DNA of 64,000 nucleotides from Ziziphus jujuba (taxonomy: Eukaryota > Streptophyta > Magnoliopsida > Rosales > Rhamnaceae): NCBI RefSeq assembly GCF_031755915.1, contig NC_083379.1:2677501-2741500 (forward strand). Direction: 5' to 3'. Each line of letters opens with the position of its first letter. Position 1 is the stretch's first letter. Under the pieces are notes generated by a model. It saw only the letters and a program-made list of their open reading frames with translations, made no database searches and had not been told where the DNA came from. Both the position numbers and the translations under genes were made by a program. This document shows, piece after piece, positions 23,699 through 37,087 of the stretch.

Positions 23699-23795
23699 TA
23701 TTTGTTGCCAAAGGAAATGGAAGTCAGATCTTTGATGAATAAGGGTTTGCCAGTCCAAATCAGATAGGCTGATATTACATATATCATTGAAGTTA
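23699..23795 (-). pseudogene. Duplicated, decayed terminal exon of myosin XI
   Basis: The minus strand reads [20 protein letters not shown] followed by WQQIPALTQ. This matches the true last exon, which reads [20 protein letters not shown] then LQQTTD and stop. The copy lacks the original stop position and the rest of the gene. It lies in unit 1 of the tandem duplication, about 0.8 kb beyond the real exon. Confidence 0.85.
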
Positions 23796-24330
23796 TACCA
23801 CAGTTTCCAATCATAGGATTCTCAATCATAATATCCTTTCGACTAAATAATTTCAATTCATTTGCTTGCTCTCTGACAACAGAGCAATCAATTCTGCTCC
23901 AGCAGCTATATATTATGTTTAGAACAAAGGCAAAGTCATGTTACAGTGGTTCAGCATATGATCAAATTGATAATCAAAATGTTAAATGAATGATAGTTTG
24001 GTGTTTCATGCATGCTTTGCTCTCTCAATAGTTAGTGTATGAACAGTCAAGGTCAGCACAAAAATTTAGCTGAAAATCAATATTCCTTATAAGCAAGCAA
24101 TATACATTGACGGATTTCAGTTAAAACAATGAAAGAATCATTCTTCAATTTCCAAATTTTATATAACAACAACCTTTCTGTAATTCTTGTTCAATCACTG
24201 CTCACTCAGGGCACTACATATCTCACTCAAAAAATCGGAAACATGCATCCTTAATCTGACTTCTATATCAAAATGACCAATCGACAAAAAAGAATCACAA
24301 ACTAACATTCTGCACACTCTGATCACTCTC

Positions 24331-24372
24331 CCTCTCTCTCTCTCTCTCTCACTCACTCTCACTCTCACTCTC
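24331..24372. repeat. (CT)n / (ACTCTC)n microsatellite
   Basis: A run of CT dinucleotides grades into ACTCTC repeats, just beyond the 3' end of the myosin coding region and within its probable 3' UTR. Confidence 0.85.
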
Positions 24373-24495
24373 AAAAAGCAAAACCAAAATCGAAGGTATA
24401 ACTAAATACAACATCAATCTTCTTATCATGTTTCTGGGTTCTTGAATTTTTTTGAAGGTGTGTATAAAGAATTTTGAAAGAAGAAAACTGTGTAC

Positions 24496-27400
24496 TCAAT
24501 CGGTTGTTTGTTGCAGAAGGAAATGGAAGTCAGACCTTTGGCGAAGAAGGGGTGGTGGATCCACATCAGTTAGACTGACATCACTGAAGGATCTGGACAT
24601 CTCTTCGATGGTGAAAGGTATGCTGGAAAGTTCAATATTAGAATGCTATCAATCGTCTTTTTGATTGTATCTATACAGGTGTATATATATATATATATAT
24701 AAATATGTAAGCACCATTTATCATGCTATGTGTGTATAATTAGAGTATACGTACATTGAATTGACGTCAAGCAGGAAGGAATTATTGGGCATGCTGATTG
24801 AATCTTCTGCCATCAGCACTCTCATTCTGCTGATAACCTGATCAATGCAGATATAAAGATCAGAGGGAGATATATAGAATAAGGGGTGAATTCTAGCATG
24901 CATATGATTGTTTCAGGTGCCAAACATCAATTCAGGATCATATAAAGATAATAATTACATCTGTAGATAATCCCTGGGCTCCATATTTGTCATCCCAAAA
25001 CATTGTTCCAATGCGATATATTTGTGGGATGCTCAGTACCTAACCGGAAGAAAAAAGGGAAATAGGAAAGAAAAGGAGAATTAGTTTTAACTTACGTAAC
25101 AAGAAATCTTTGAAAATTTTGTTTTCTCAACAAAAACATTTAAGATCCTAAAAGAAGTATTAGGTGAGTTACCGGGCATAGATCATTTGTGATTTCATCC
25201 AAAGATTTATGAGCTTTTTGGTGCAGAACCTGAATGGATGAAGAATATTATATAAGTTATTCTGCAATTTTAACCAAAATCTGGGGAGAAAAAAAAAAAA
25301 AGTGTTCACAAGCTTTGTGATCTATGTTAAGAAAACCTACCAGAAACCCTACAGCTTGTCTTATGTGTTGGAGTTCCTCCCAGGATGATCCAGCCAGCTG
25401 TAAAATATAAGAAAAAAAATACAAAATTTAATTTCATTTTCCCTGCTTTTGATATTGGCATTTGCTAGGTTACAGAAGCTATAGCCTACCTCATTTGTTG
25501 CTTTGAGACACCACTGTTCCAATTCTGCCAAACCAGCCTTCAAATATTCTCCATTGCTAAATGAGCAGCACTCTCGCCGGAGCAATAAGCTGCCACAGAC
25601 CATGGAATTTCTGTAAATCTCTAGGGAAACTTGTTAAGCTAAAGAATGAACTCTGATAAGAGTCAACTTACCTATTAAACAGCTGTACATTGATGAATGA
25701 GAAAACCTGACTAAAGATTTTCCTTGTGAACGTGGAAGGGACCTGAAGAAGAATATGCATTACAGCAGTTTCTCAGCAAGAAACTCTAGGAATTCTTTTT
25801 ACTCCATTGTAAAAATTTGGAAAAATAAAGAAAGTAGAAAGTAAGTTTTTGTTTAGTTACATGGTTCCCAGATAAAATACTTAATGTCTGATCCAGCTTA
25901 TCAACAATGCTTTGCCAGTGTATGTTTGATGCTTGCTGCTTTGGTACTATGCTTGGATGGATCTTTTTAGATGAAACTCTTATCGATCTTACCCTTGTCG
26001 ATCTTGGTGCCTGTAAATGGGATTTACTTGTAGTGATAAACGCCTCATAGACATGTATGTGTTAAAAATGTAATCTTCCATTAAAATGAATATACCTGAA
26101 TGCACAAGTTCAAAAATGGGCTAATCTCTTTCTTTAAACTATCTCTGATCATTCCGTATATTTTCTCAACATATGCAGTTAGATGTTGCTTAAATAGTAA
26201 AGCTGGGTACTTGGCTTCCACTTTTGATTGTTCATTGGGCTTTCCCAGCATCCCACTGTACCCACTTGAAACTCCCATACTAATTGAAGATGAACGAAAA
26301 CCCTGACAATGTGTGCATGTAATATATATGATCGCATTATTTTTGCGGTATGGTGTTTGAGTTCCAAAGGAATTATTCAGATGAAAAAAGGCTTACTCTT
26401 GCCATTCTACCAAATAAGGTGGCAGGAGAAGTTCTATTTCGTTGCAAAGCCACATTGGCTGTGTTGCTTGCCTTAAGCGTGCTTTGTAGAAGAAACAGAA
26501 GTGTGGAAGTTGTTGAAAGCCAATAGGCCAGATCGCTGACGCTGTCTTGACTCTTCATAAACACAGTAAGGAAATCATATCATTAAAATGGGTTAATAAC
26601 ATATAGAGTATAGATCCAAAATATAAATCCAATTGATCATAAATGATAATGATTCAAGTTTGTTATGCAAGCCCAATATATATATATATATATATATAGG
26701 TTGTAGCGTACTTCTTCTATTGTTGATCTAATTGTATGTATGATCTTATCGAATATAGTTGTTTTCTCTGCTTCGAAGGATCTCCATTGAAGAAGTGCTT
26801 TGTAGACAATGCAGGCTGTGACAGGTCTGTTCTTGTCGAAGCGCTTATCTTCCATTAGACACTTCACAAGCACATCATGATTTTCCTGTTCACAGAAATA
26901 TATAAAGTTCCTTTCAATGAAAGAAGAAACAGAAGTTTATAGAGTTCTTTTCAATGACAGAAATCTATATAATCTGCAAAAATTTGGCTAGAATTTCAGA
27001 AAATAACAGCATACCTGCTGCCTTTCTGTGAGAGATCTCTGTTTAGTTAAGTGGGAAACAACTGGAACAGTTTCCTGAAAAAAGGATTCACTCATTTCAG
27101 TAAGTAATGAAAGATGATAAGTATCTACGTATTCTATTCTTGAAGAGAATCTAGTCAAGAAAGTTGGAAAATACCTTAATTCTTTGAATCTCTTCCTCCA
27201 TTTGATTTCCATTCTCAAGACTCTGAAAAATATTCACTCATTGAGTAAGTAATGACAGAGACAAGAATCTGTTCTTGAAGAGAATCTAATAAAATAGTTG
27301 AAAAATACCTTAGTTCTTTGAATTTCTTCTTCTGTTGGATTTCTATTCTCAAGACTCTGTGGAAAAGGTTGACTCATTTGGTAAGTGATTGCACATGATA

Positions 27401-30400
27401 AGTATATATTTGATAGTAATTAATCTGTTCTCAAACACCATCTAGTAAAAAAGTTGAAAAATACCTTAGTTCTTTGAATCTCTTCCTCTGTTGGAATCCC
27501 ATTCTCATGACTCTGTATCAACATAGAATTTCATTGACAAATTTTGTTTAGATAAGTGAAAAGGTCATTAACTAATAATGAAGTAGTATAACCTCAAAAG
27601 GACAATTTGAATAATTTTACCTTGACAGGTGGCTGTAGATTCTCTGCAGTAGGTTTGTACTCAACAACTACAACCTTGTTGCGGAGTAACTCATTTTCTG
27701 ATTCCAAATCTGAGATCTTACTCTTTAAGCTAGACAAAGATAAATATTTCAGAACTATGCTCGCAACCATTTTAACAGTTGCTAATTTGCAATATTATTG
27801 GAGAGTTATTAAGTACTGGAATAGTTCCCAAGTCAAAAAGAGTCGGTAAATTTCTGAATAAAACATTAGATTGTACTATGTTGTGGATTCTTACATTTTC
27901 AGTTCTTCAGAGGCTTCTTCATTCATTGATGCAACCAGAGCCTGTTGGCGTAGCACCTGATTTTCAGATTCGAGGTTGGACAAGTTTGATTCTAGTCTGA
28001 AAATACGAAAGAGTGAGTCAAGCACAATTTATGGTGATCGTGATATTTGTGATTAAATTCTTCTTCCAGTACCTTTCAATAGTTTCTTGAAGCTGCACTG
28101 ATTTCAGCCGTGCATCTTCTGCCTCTTGAAGTCTCTCTTGGCTTTCTTTCTCCACTTGAGAAAACTTCTCTTCAAAGTCCTCAATTTTCTTCTTCAGTTC
28201 ACTCAGCTCACCCTGCATATTCACAATCTATATTAGGAATGTGCCACCAAATTAGGGTGCATATCTATGGAAAATGAAACTTTTCTTAGGAGGATTTATT
28301 TTCCATCTCAAATCTATCAGTTTCTTTTACAATGCTGCAGAAAGGGCAAAAACGATAACCACCAATAGTGGATAGTCCTCTTTTTGAGCACTGTTTTACA
28401 GAAATTATTTAGTAGAATGGTTGATAAGGTTTTACATGCCAAATGGTTAACAATCAACTTTTCAATTTTTAGATGATCACTAACTAAAGCATTGTGTGAA
28501 AGCATAGATCATTATATTCCTAAATGCATGAACTTGATGACCAAGTATATAATCTAGTTTATTCTATCAGTGTATTGATGTAACATGTAGGGTGGCTTTG
28601 TTGATATATATTACCTCGAGCTCCTCGTTTTGATTTCTCAGTATTTCCAGCTTGGTTTCATCCGCAACTGGTACCTCTTTGATAACTGGTGGAGCTTGTT
28701 CAATGGCTAACCTGGCTGCTTCTTTCTCATGGATAATTGCAGCATGAGCTTCATCTAGCTGACCTTGCATTTCTTGCAAAGTATTTTGTAACTTTGCAAT
28801 TTCTTGACCTTTAGCTTCTTCGAGATCGATCTGCAAAAAAAAATATTAGTTTTATGACAAGCATACATGGACCAACCATCAATGTACTCAGCATCGAGGT
28901 TTGTCATTTCCAACTGCTCTCTTCTTTTGACGTTGCTAGCTGAGCAGTCTTAACTGTGAGCTTGGATACATGCATCTTTTCTGAAATTAACATACATTGT
29001 GCCTTTTCTTTGTTGTATAATATTACTTAATGTAATTGAACTTCTAGCCTAATTAATGCTTATATTTGTGAAAGAAGTTGGTGGAAAATATACCCTCAAG
29101 TGCTTTTCAAATTCTAGTCGCCACGATAGTTCCTCGACACGTTTCTCCAGCTTGTCTTTAGCCTCCTTGAGAGCACCTGTTTCTCTTGCAGCCTACATTT
29201 GAAATTTTTGTTATCATTATCAATTACAATGCATCGTCTAGTTTAGGTACTTCCATTGGAAACGTTCGACCATGGTACTTCAGGAATTGAAATCAATTCT
29301 TTTGTACAAAAAGTTAATCTCACCATCCTGAGCTTTCTAAGCTCCTTTCTTGCCACCTTTGACCTCCAGAGACATTGAAGTGCGAGAGTCGCTTTCTTCT
29401 GCTTTTTATAAGAACAAAGAGCTTGGAATCTTCTCCATCGGGTCTGTAGGATGAAATATTTGTAATGTTATCAAAAGTCATCAGCTTGAAATTATTCAAT
29501 ATTGATGGATTACACAATGAAAACTAAACACTGGTATATAATTTGTATCTTATTTTCATGTATGTATCGATATTCTGGAAACATTTCACCTAATACTTTT
29601 TCCAATTTGCCATCGATATAGAAAGAAAACCTTTATAATTTTCCTAGTAAGGATTGCAGTTAAGCCAAACAGATAAGAAATCGTTGTGCTTATATACTAA
29701 ATGCTGCAGACTTTACAATCATAGAACTTTCTCTATGTATCCCTGAAGTTTGAGAGAGGCCTCCATCCAGAAAAGTAATTACCTGAACAATGGTTGCAGC
29801 CTTGGTTCTTCTCCTGAATCTGTATTCATTTCGGGTAGCCATTGCTCGTAACCCAGTCTGGATAACTATTGCAGATGCCTGTAATTGTGTGTAAGATTTT
29901 CGTGCTATGTGAGCACGTAGGTGTTTTTGGATTCGGATTGAAGCAGCTTCCCTTCTCATCTGTTCATATAGCTTGCGTGCAAGTTGTGCTGTAGAAAGAA
30001 GAGAGTAAGAGAAGCATGTTATTTCTAGTTACACTTAGGCACTCATAAATTGGCTGCAGCTCATTTTATTAAACTAAGGAGCTAAAACTAATGGCAGAAA
30101 TGTTGCAAATTACATGCGAGGAAATATCAACACAAGCCAATTTAGAAGGCAAGCTTGTTTTTGGCTAACTTTTTTAACAAATATTTTGTGATTTCCTGTA
30201 CTATATATAATGTGGCATATAATTATAGAGGGGAAAGATGTGGTAACCTCTCCAAAGTTTCTGAATATGAATTGTAGCCCTTCTCAGTGCAATGAACTCT
30301 CTTCTGGTCAGATGTGTTTGAATTTGCCTTTGGATGAGCCTTGCAGCATTAGCCAATACTTCTGTTCTTCTTGCATCTAGCTCTGCCATCTGCCCAGCTC

Positions 30401-33400
30401 TTAGAAATACCTTTGTTTTCCCAATCTGCATTACAACACCATGTGGAACTCTTGAAACTAAAACCTAAAATTGGAAAGTATTTGGACAAAGATCGACTTC
30501 TTTTCATATAATATAAACATGGATTTACACTTACTTGATATCCCTTCAATCCCATTCTGTCACAAATAGCAATACTGGCTGATTTTTCATCGGATCTGCA
30601 GGGACAAAGCAGTGAATTTGTATTAGTGGACATGTCGAAGAATAAGAAAGATTGATCGACATTCATATGTTCTTAATGATTACAACAAATATAATGAAGC
30701 ATGCCACTGTAAAATCATGATATGTATGTACTAAGAAAAGACATGTAGCTCTACTAGGAAAGACTTTACTTCCCTGCTCGGCCTCGAGGTCCTTGTTTCA
30801 TTTTTCTAGACAAAATATTAACTTGTGGAAGAAAATCAACATGTATCTACACATGTATATATTTCATCTATACAAGTATATGCTTGTTTTGATAATTATA
30901 CCCGTCTAGAACATCGGGAGCTAGCATTCCAAATCGGTCAAGAAATTCATCAAATGCTCTTTTTGTTGGATAGCCAGCACAACTAATCCTAATTGCCTCT
31001 AGCACACCCTGTGAGAGAACCAATAGGAAAAATGCTGTTAGTTTAGTCAAGTTATGCAAGTGAAAATATATTAAGTGAAACGAGGACTTCACTTACCCCA
31101 CATCTCAACTGGTTTAAGACATTGAAATTCTCAAAAATTCCCGGCTTCAAAACTGAATTGGGCTTTACACATCTTATGTAATGTGGTTCTGTTGTGTTCA
31201 ATGTATCCATTAAAGATTGTAATTGTTGCTGGATGTAAAAGTTATGAATTAGGAGCAAGTTACGTCCTCAGAATTCGCAGAATCAGATACTCAGGATTAA
31301 TGAAAATATGGATTACCTTGAAGCGGGTACCTATGGAAGAGAACTTCGACTGTTTTGATGACTCTTCAGGTAGTGGAGGAAATAGGCCTGCAACAAATGA
31401 GCACTTTGATGCATCTAATAAAGCTTGATGTTCTGCTACTACATAATCCTTGTTTTTGTCAAGAAATTGGTCTGCTTGGTATGTGACCTGATGAGAAAAT
31501 GGCTTAGCGAAATACATATGATTATCTTTAGATAGGTGACCAAGAATATAATATGATAGTTTCTTACGTCTCCAGCATAATGGTTGATTGTGAAGTCTGT
31601 TCGAGAAAGTTTAGGCTTACTGAAACGCTTGTGTGCTTTATAAGTCTGATACATCTTCTGTGCAAACGTCTCATGGGTTGACTTAGGAAACATACTGCAT
31701 AATTAGTTAACATGTTCATATCTACAAATATTCAGTGGTTTGCTTCTTCTTCTTCTATTAATTTTTTTATTATTATTATTATTTTTTTTTCACTCCCTCT
31801 AAACAGAGAGAAGGGCCTAGTATATATCATCCTGCTATCACAGCTGGTTGATTTTCTCTTTTTTATAATAACAAGTTAGAAATGGATTTGCAAATAGGAA
31901 ATGAAACGTACCAGGCTTCATCAAGAAGAGCAATTATGCCTCCAGGTTTCTGCATACAAGAGCATACCATCAAATGGCAAGACTTATATATATATATATA
32001 TAATTTTTGTTAGTTGAATATATAACTGTGTATTGTAAGTTACCTTCTCAATAAGATCCAAAACATCCTGGTTATCAACAAATTCTACATAGCTCCAGTT
32101 TATTTCTTCTTTTGTATACTCTTCTTGCTCCATCTTGAATACATGCTGTGGAAGAAAAAAAATGCTTATTGGTGCAACATAATTCTCATTATAAATATGC
32201 TTAAATTGTATACAGAATTGTCATCTTCACCTGATTAAAATGTTGTTGCAACTTTTCATTTGTTAGGTTGATACATAGCTGCTCGAAACTAATAAAAATA
32301 GCATTATCTTAGATCTTCCTGTTAAAATGTAAAAAGATATTGTTAAGGACTGATTGATTGTCGCAGTTGTATACCTGTTTATCTTGAAGCTTTCAAAGCC
32401 ATAAATATCAAGGACTCCGATTAAACTTGCTGCATTTGGATCTTGACCAATTGAACTGTTTATCTTATCTACAATCCTGCCACAACTCAAGAATTCAGTC
32501 TCCATAAAAATCCTAAATATTTAGATTAATTTAGTTCTAGAAGATGATACTAAAGGCAAAATAGTTGTTTCTTAGAGAAGTTTGACAGATTATGACAGTA
32601 TTCTATTATGGTAATAGACCCTTCAGGCTAACAACATTTTTCATAGCTAACAAAAACTTAGCTTACAATTGCTTCATTGAGAATTTGTAAACTTCATACT
32701 TGATCATTAATTCTACTTGCCTGGATGGAATATCCACAGCTAGTTACATGGAGCAGATTTTCTTACTTACCAATCAAAGAGTCTAGAGTACACAGTCTTT
32801 GCCAGGGCATCTCGACTTAAGGTAGCTGAGTCAGGATCCAATGGTTTTGTGATATTACCATCAGGAGTCACTATGACACGCTGGCATAGTGAATCCTCGA
32901 GTGCCTTCTCGTCACACCTGAAAACAGAAACACATCATAAGACATTAGAGAGGAACCATTAGGAAACATGTAGATAATAATTCCTTCAGGCCTGGAAATT
33001 CTAACATGAGTAGCTCTGCTGCTGTTTGAAGATGGTATCGGGATTTATCGTCTTTTAACTTGGAAGAATCAACTTCTTTCCCTTTGGTGAAGTCAATATT
33101 TCCAAGATGGAGGATTGCAGCTACCACTCGGAAAATAGCATCCTGTAGAAGGAAGGAGAAGAAAATTTCTCTATGTTAATCTTGGATATGTAGGAAAACG
33201 TCAATGTATGCTAATAAACTTGTTTTGTTGAAAAGGCTGAAAACCTGCTCTTCAGGACTGATCCCAACAATATCCATGGCATTTCTAGTCTCCAAATACT
33301 CCCTTGCATCATCGACATTTGCTACTTCATAACAATTCGATTGATTAAGATAGTGGAATGTTCTTGGATCCCCTAACTTGAATTTTTTCACATCCTGTAA

Positions 33401-35226
33401 TGTAACATTTTGTCAGCTATATCTATATGTTTGTCGTATTCAGAATTTGATAGCTGACTGGGTTGAAAGTTGGGAGGTCACCTCTTCTGGTGCTGCACAG
33501 AGCATGTAGAAACAATGGTAGTTTCTCTCTGGGTCAGAAACTTGACAAACTCGAGATCTTTCAAGGAGATAAGTACGTATAGCAGCTCCAGAGATCTTCC
33601 AATGTTTGTCAAACTGGATCTCCACGAATTTTCCAAAACGACTGATGCATACATAAACCATGCTTGGAAAGTTTAGCCAGACAAATGGAAAAAAAGAAAA
33701 CTTAGAAAGTAGAAGGCAGACAAATATTTCACCTTGAATTGTTGTTTTTCACAGTCTTGGCATTCCCAAATGCTTCCAGGACTGGATTGGACTAAAGAAG
33801 TAGAAAGATTACGCTTCATTGAACAAAATGAGTCACTTCAAAAATACAGGTAATTAGTCCAAACTCACCTCTAAAACCTGCTGTTCTACTGTTCTTCCTT
33901 CAGTACCCGATCTTCCTCCCATGAATGCTAGATATCTCATGAGCATTTTTGTTGTCTCGGTTTTACCAGCTCCACTCTCCCCGCTCACCAAAATGGATTG
34001 GCTTCCATGTTCATTTATCATTGCCCTGATACATATGGCATTGGAAAATCAATACTAAATAATAAAAGGTCCTCATGTTAGCTAACAAAAAAATATGGTG
34101 CTATCCAATTCAATTTTTCTACCCTGCATATATACCTGTAACAAGTATCTGCAACAGCAAAAAGATGGGGACTTAGCTCCCCAAAAGTAGCTCCTTTATA
34201 CTGCTCCATCATGTGGATATCATACAAATGTGGCAGCCTCCGGAATGGATTCACAGCTATTAAAATGTTCCCGGTATACGTCTGCTTATGTTATAAAAGC
34301 TGTTAGATTTACTAGTTCGTTTTTACATTGCATATTTCCTAAGGCCAATAATATTGAATGAAATTCAACTGCGTATATGATGTTTTATCTGTAAAAATTT
34401 TGACTCACATATATTTCATTGAGACCAAACCGGCAAGCAAGGTTATACAGGACTCCAGGTTCATGGAGGTAAGCCAACTTGGTCATGTCATCAACACCTG
34501 CTGGTGGTGCTTCTGTGTCTTTTGGGTATATACTGGAAATGTCTGCAACTATCTGAGATTTCAAGTAAATGCTAATGTTAGTACTCTTATAATGTGCCTT
34601 CTATTTCTAGCAAGTTTTGAACTTCATAAGAATATTAAAGGCATATCAATACTTTGTTCTTGGGTTATATACTTTGCTCTTTCTTTTTTCCTCTTTTTAT
34701 TTTATTTTCTTCATCATCCTTCAGATCCCAATTATATATAAGACCTCTGACATACCAATAAGGAAATATAGAATAGCAGAAAAGAGAAGCTGGCCAAAAT
34801 AAACATGGTAGTAAATGCTTTAAAAAGCAACAATATAATGTCAACTGCAGTGATAAATGGATCCTAAAAGAAGTTGTTGGTTGGTGGATGATGAAAGGAA
34901 AGGTTGTTTTGCAAAAAATTCCAGTATTGTTGGAGATGAAATTAACATACAGTCTTTCCATTTGTAGTGATAATAGTAGCATCCCTTCCTTTGATTTCTC
35001 TAACTTCACCATCAATCCAAGCATCCTCAGGATCCTCAGCCCAAACATGTGATCCAACTATGATGTTTACTGGTGTTCCCTGCAAGATCATGACATGAAC
35101 AGCATCAAAGTTCATTCATTTTTAGAGAAACAATAAAAAAATTTGGCACATAAAGCGATCGATCACATATCGAAAACAGAAGAAGGAAAAGAATAAAAGC
35201 CCATGATTCATTAACAAGCTCACCAT
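24496..35226 (-). CDS. Class XI myosin heavy chain, 42 coding exons, 1588 residues
   Basis: Plant actin motor for organelle movement and cytoplasmic streaming. Exons (-): 35226-35224 (ATG only), 35079-34951, 34552-34409, 34281-34136, 34025-33869, 33791-33733, 33641-33482, 33394-33245, 33142-33006, 32917-32771, 32476-32375, 32288-32231, 32145-32044, 31949-31912, 31694-31568, 31487-31317, 31228-31097, 31008-30902, 30595-30535, 30425-30248, 29988-29783, 29443-29324, 29192-29094, 28830-28615, 28212-28073, 27996-27895, 27729-27621, 27512-27465, 27356-27309, 27222-27175, 27074-27015, 26885-26712, 26552-26397, 26302-26096, 26010-25861, 25742-25672, 25589-25490, 25397-25341, 25229-25173, 25039-24959, 24837-24755, 24622-24496. 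Domains: SH3-like N-terminus, motor with P-loop GESGAGKT (156-163), switch I NNNSSRFG and DIYGFESF; six IQ motifs (about 730-878) for calmodulin-type light chains; coiled coil (879-1100); three 16-residue repeats (1101-1148); dilute-type globular cargo tail (about 1169-1588) ending [21 protein letters not shown]. All phases agree. It is somewhat longer than the usual ~1500-1540 residues, partly through the repeats. The subclass letter is uncertain. Confidence 0.96.
27175..27512 (-). repeat. Three tandem copies of a 48-bp myosin exon with its intron
   Basis: Exons 28, 29 and 30 of the myosin encode [32 protein letters not shown] and [16 protein letters not shown]. Each is exactly 48 bases, phase 0 on both sides, followed by an intron opening GTATTTTTCAACT or GTATTTTCCAACT. 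The introns (about 86-108 bases) are alignable over most of their length, including AGATTCTCTTCAAGAA in two of them. Whole exon-intron units were therefore duplicated twice. Confidence 0.93.
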
Positions 35227-35289
35227 TTCTGAAGATCTATACAATCATCTAAACTGGGAAAAAATGGGAATGAAAAGAAGGAGATGAAC

Positions 35290-35330
35290 TATAAGAGAGA
35301 AAGAGAGAGAGAGAAAGAAAGAATGGTGTT
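35290..35330 (-). promoter_or_regulatory. CT-rich leader of the myosin gene
   Basis: On the minus strand a CTTTCTTTCTCTCTC tract precedes the ATG at 35226 by about 65-100 bases. Such pyrimidine-rich stretches are common near plant transcription starts. The promoter itself must lie to the right, at about 35350-35800; I cannot point to a clear TATA box. Confidence 0.4.
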
Positions 35331-35519
35331 GTTGAGAAATGATGGTGGTGGGATTACAAAAAACATGAAAGTAGAAAAAGAATGTTACAAAAGGAATTCA
35401 AAAGCAGAGGAAATATGGCAGTGGTGGCAACTCAAACAAAAGCAAAAGGCAGAGCAGCAAAGCCAGCCAGCCAGCCATCTCTCCCTTCCATAACAATTTA
35501 TTTATTTATTTATTAGTAA

Positions 35520-37080
35520 ATTCCACATAGGATGCTGATTTGTCACCAAGATAAAGCCCCACATTATGCTAAAATACCTGTATGTATTATCTAAGCAGGT
35601 CCCACTTCGTGTGGGTCCTTTTCTTAAGCCATACGAAGAATATCACCGACCATTTTGATATTCCGCAGCAGCTGACAGAAAAACAGCAAAACCAAACTCT
35701 TATATGTATTTTAATTTTCTATGGTTTTGAATAATCACACGTGATCATAACCATTCTATACATTTTGCATCAGCTTGATGGATTCCTTTACCGTTTTACC
35801 AAAACTAAAAGCGTTGGTATTCAACAGCCTCATTTGGCTATCACATTCATTGACCACCTTGATATATGACAACCACCACGATATGTTTGTTGAGGTCAAT
35901 CTATATGGCGGCAATAATTTACATACAGAACTTCCTATATATTTAATTAAATGTGGTATAAAAAGTAAACAAATTGTCCGTCCCAACCAATAAAAACTTA
36001 TATTTACCAAAAAAAATTAAAGAATAAAAACAATAAAAACTTAATAGTGCATTAACTGAAGAACTGTTCCCTTGAACAATGATTTTAAATGTGAATCCTC
36101 CACCATCAATATCAAAAAATAGAAAATTGTGAGCTTCAAAACATAGTTAAAAGGGTTAAATAAAAATGGGAAGTCAATGCAATAGAACCAACCAGAGAAA
36201 CAAAAGGGCAATCAACAAGGGTGATGATGAGCCAAATAAATAGGACCCACTTGTGTTGGCTTTGAATATTTGTATTGGCTTTTTTTTAGTAACAAAAACC
36301 CCCTTCTAGGGGTTTTTCTGGGGCTTAAAAGGGCGGTGGGAGTGGGGCTGACAGTAAGCGTAGCACAACAAGGCAATGACCAAATAAGAATGAAGCTTCC
36401 CTTTTATTTTGTATGGGACGGTGAATGCCGGTGCCAGATTTTGATAGGCCTATGACCAAATGAAAAAGGTCCTTCATAATTTCATAGTAGGACCAATGGA
36501 CCACCTTCGTATTCCACATATATATATATATATAATTATATACACCTCTTAAATTCATATTCATGGCTTTCCAACTAAGACAAGTCATTAAGTTTTGTTC
36601 TTTCATTTGCTTTTTCTTAAGAAATTGTCTAAATTCTAATGTTGGGTATCATTCATCATCATTACTCCTGCTCATCAGCCTCTATTTTTATTTTTCATAT
36701 AAAAAATTTTATTATTTATTACATCTAAAAAAAAGAAAAAAAAGAAAAAAAAGAAGCCTTGGTGTGTGGCCTATGCCTCTGCTTGTGCCTATACCATGTA
36801 CAACCAGTAAAAGTTATGCCCACCACCTTTTTTTGTTTTTCCTTTTGATTACTATATATGTTGGAATTGAATAGAATAGGAAACATAGATCGGATCGGAT
36901 GGAGATTGGGAAGATGGACTTTTTCTTTGTTGTCGTAATATAGTGAACCAACAACCAAGGTTTCTCAGCTTTTTGTTTTATAAAAAATTAAAAAATAATA
37001 ATAAAATTATTATATAATTGTAAAAGGGAAAAATTCAGTACCAGTCTCATCAAAAGTTACGCCTGCTTTTTGGGAAAACA
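35520..37080. other. Intergenic DNA upstream of the myosin
   Basis: No gene is visible. The proximal part should hold the myosin promoter. A TA microsatellite lies at 36518-36532 and an A/AAG-rich tract at 36727-36754. Short open frames here have no recognisable content. Confidence 0.45.
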
Positions 37081-37087
37081 ATGGTAG

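Larger units (their letters stand above)
22963..24700 (+). repeat. Two-unit tandem segmental duplication at the myosin 3' end
   Basis: Unit 1 begins with GACAACAGAGCAATCTATT at 22963 and unit 2 with GACAACAGAGCAATCAATT at 23875. Further anchors match in order: ACAGTGG...TCAGCAT...GAATGATA near 23090 and 23945; GTTCTTGAATTTT at 23641 and 24438; GGAAATGGAAGTCAGA at 23713 and 24519. The offset falls from 912 to about 806 because unit 1 carries extra sequence around the knottin pseudogene. Unit 2 contains the real last exon of the myosin (-); unit 1 contains its decayed copy. Confidence 0.85.

Noticed and set aside
24452..24664. 70-codon plus-strand open frame over the end of the myosin
   Set aside because: It is antisense to the true last myosin exon, whose frame and family match explain the sequence.
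25590..25612. Alternative earlier acceptor for myosin exon 37, adding NSMVCG-type residues
   Set aside because: The acceptor at 25590/25589 gives [12 protein letters not shown], which matches the conserved family sequence; the earlier one inserts residues not seen in the family.
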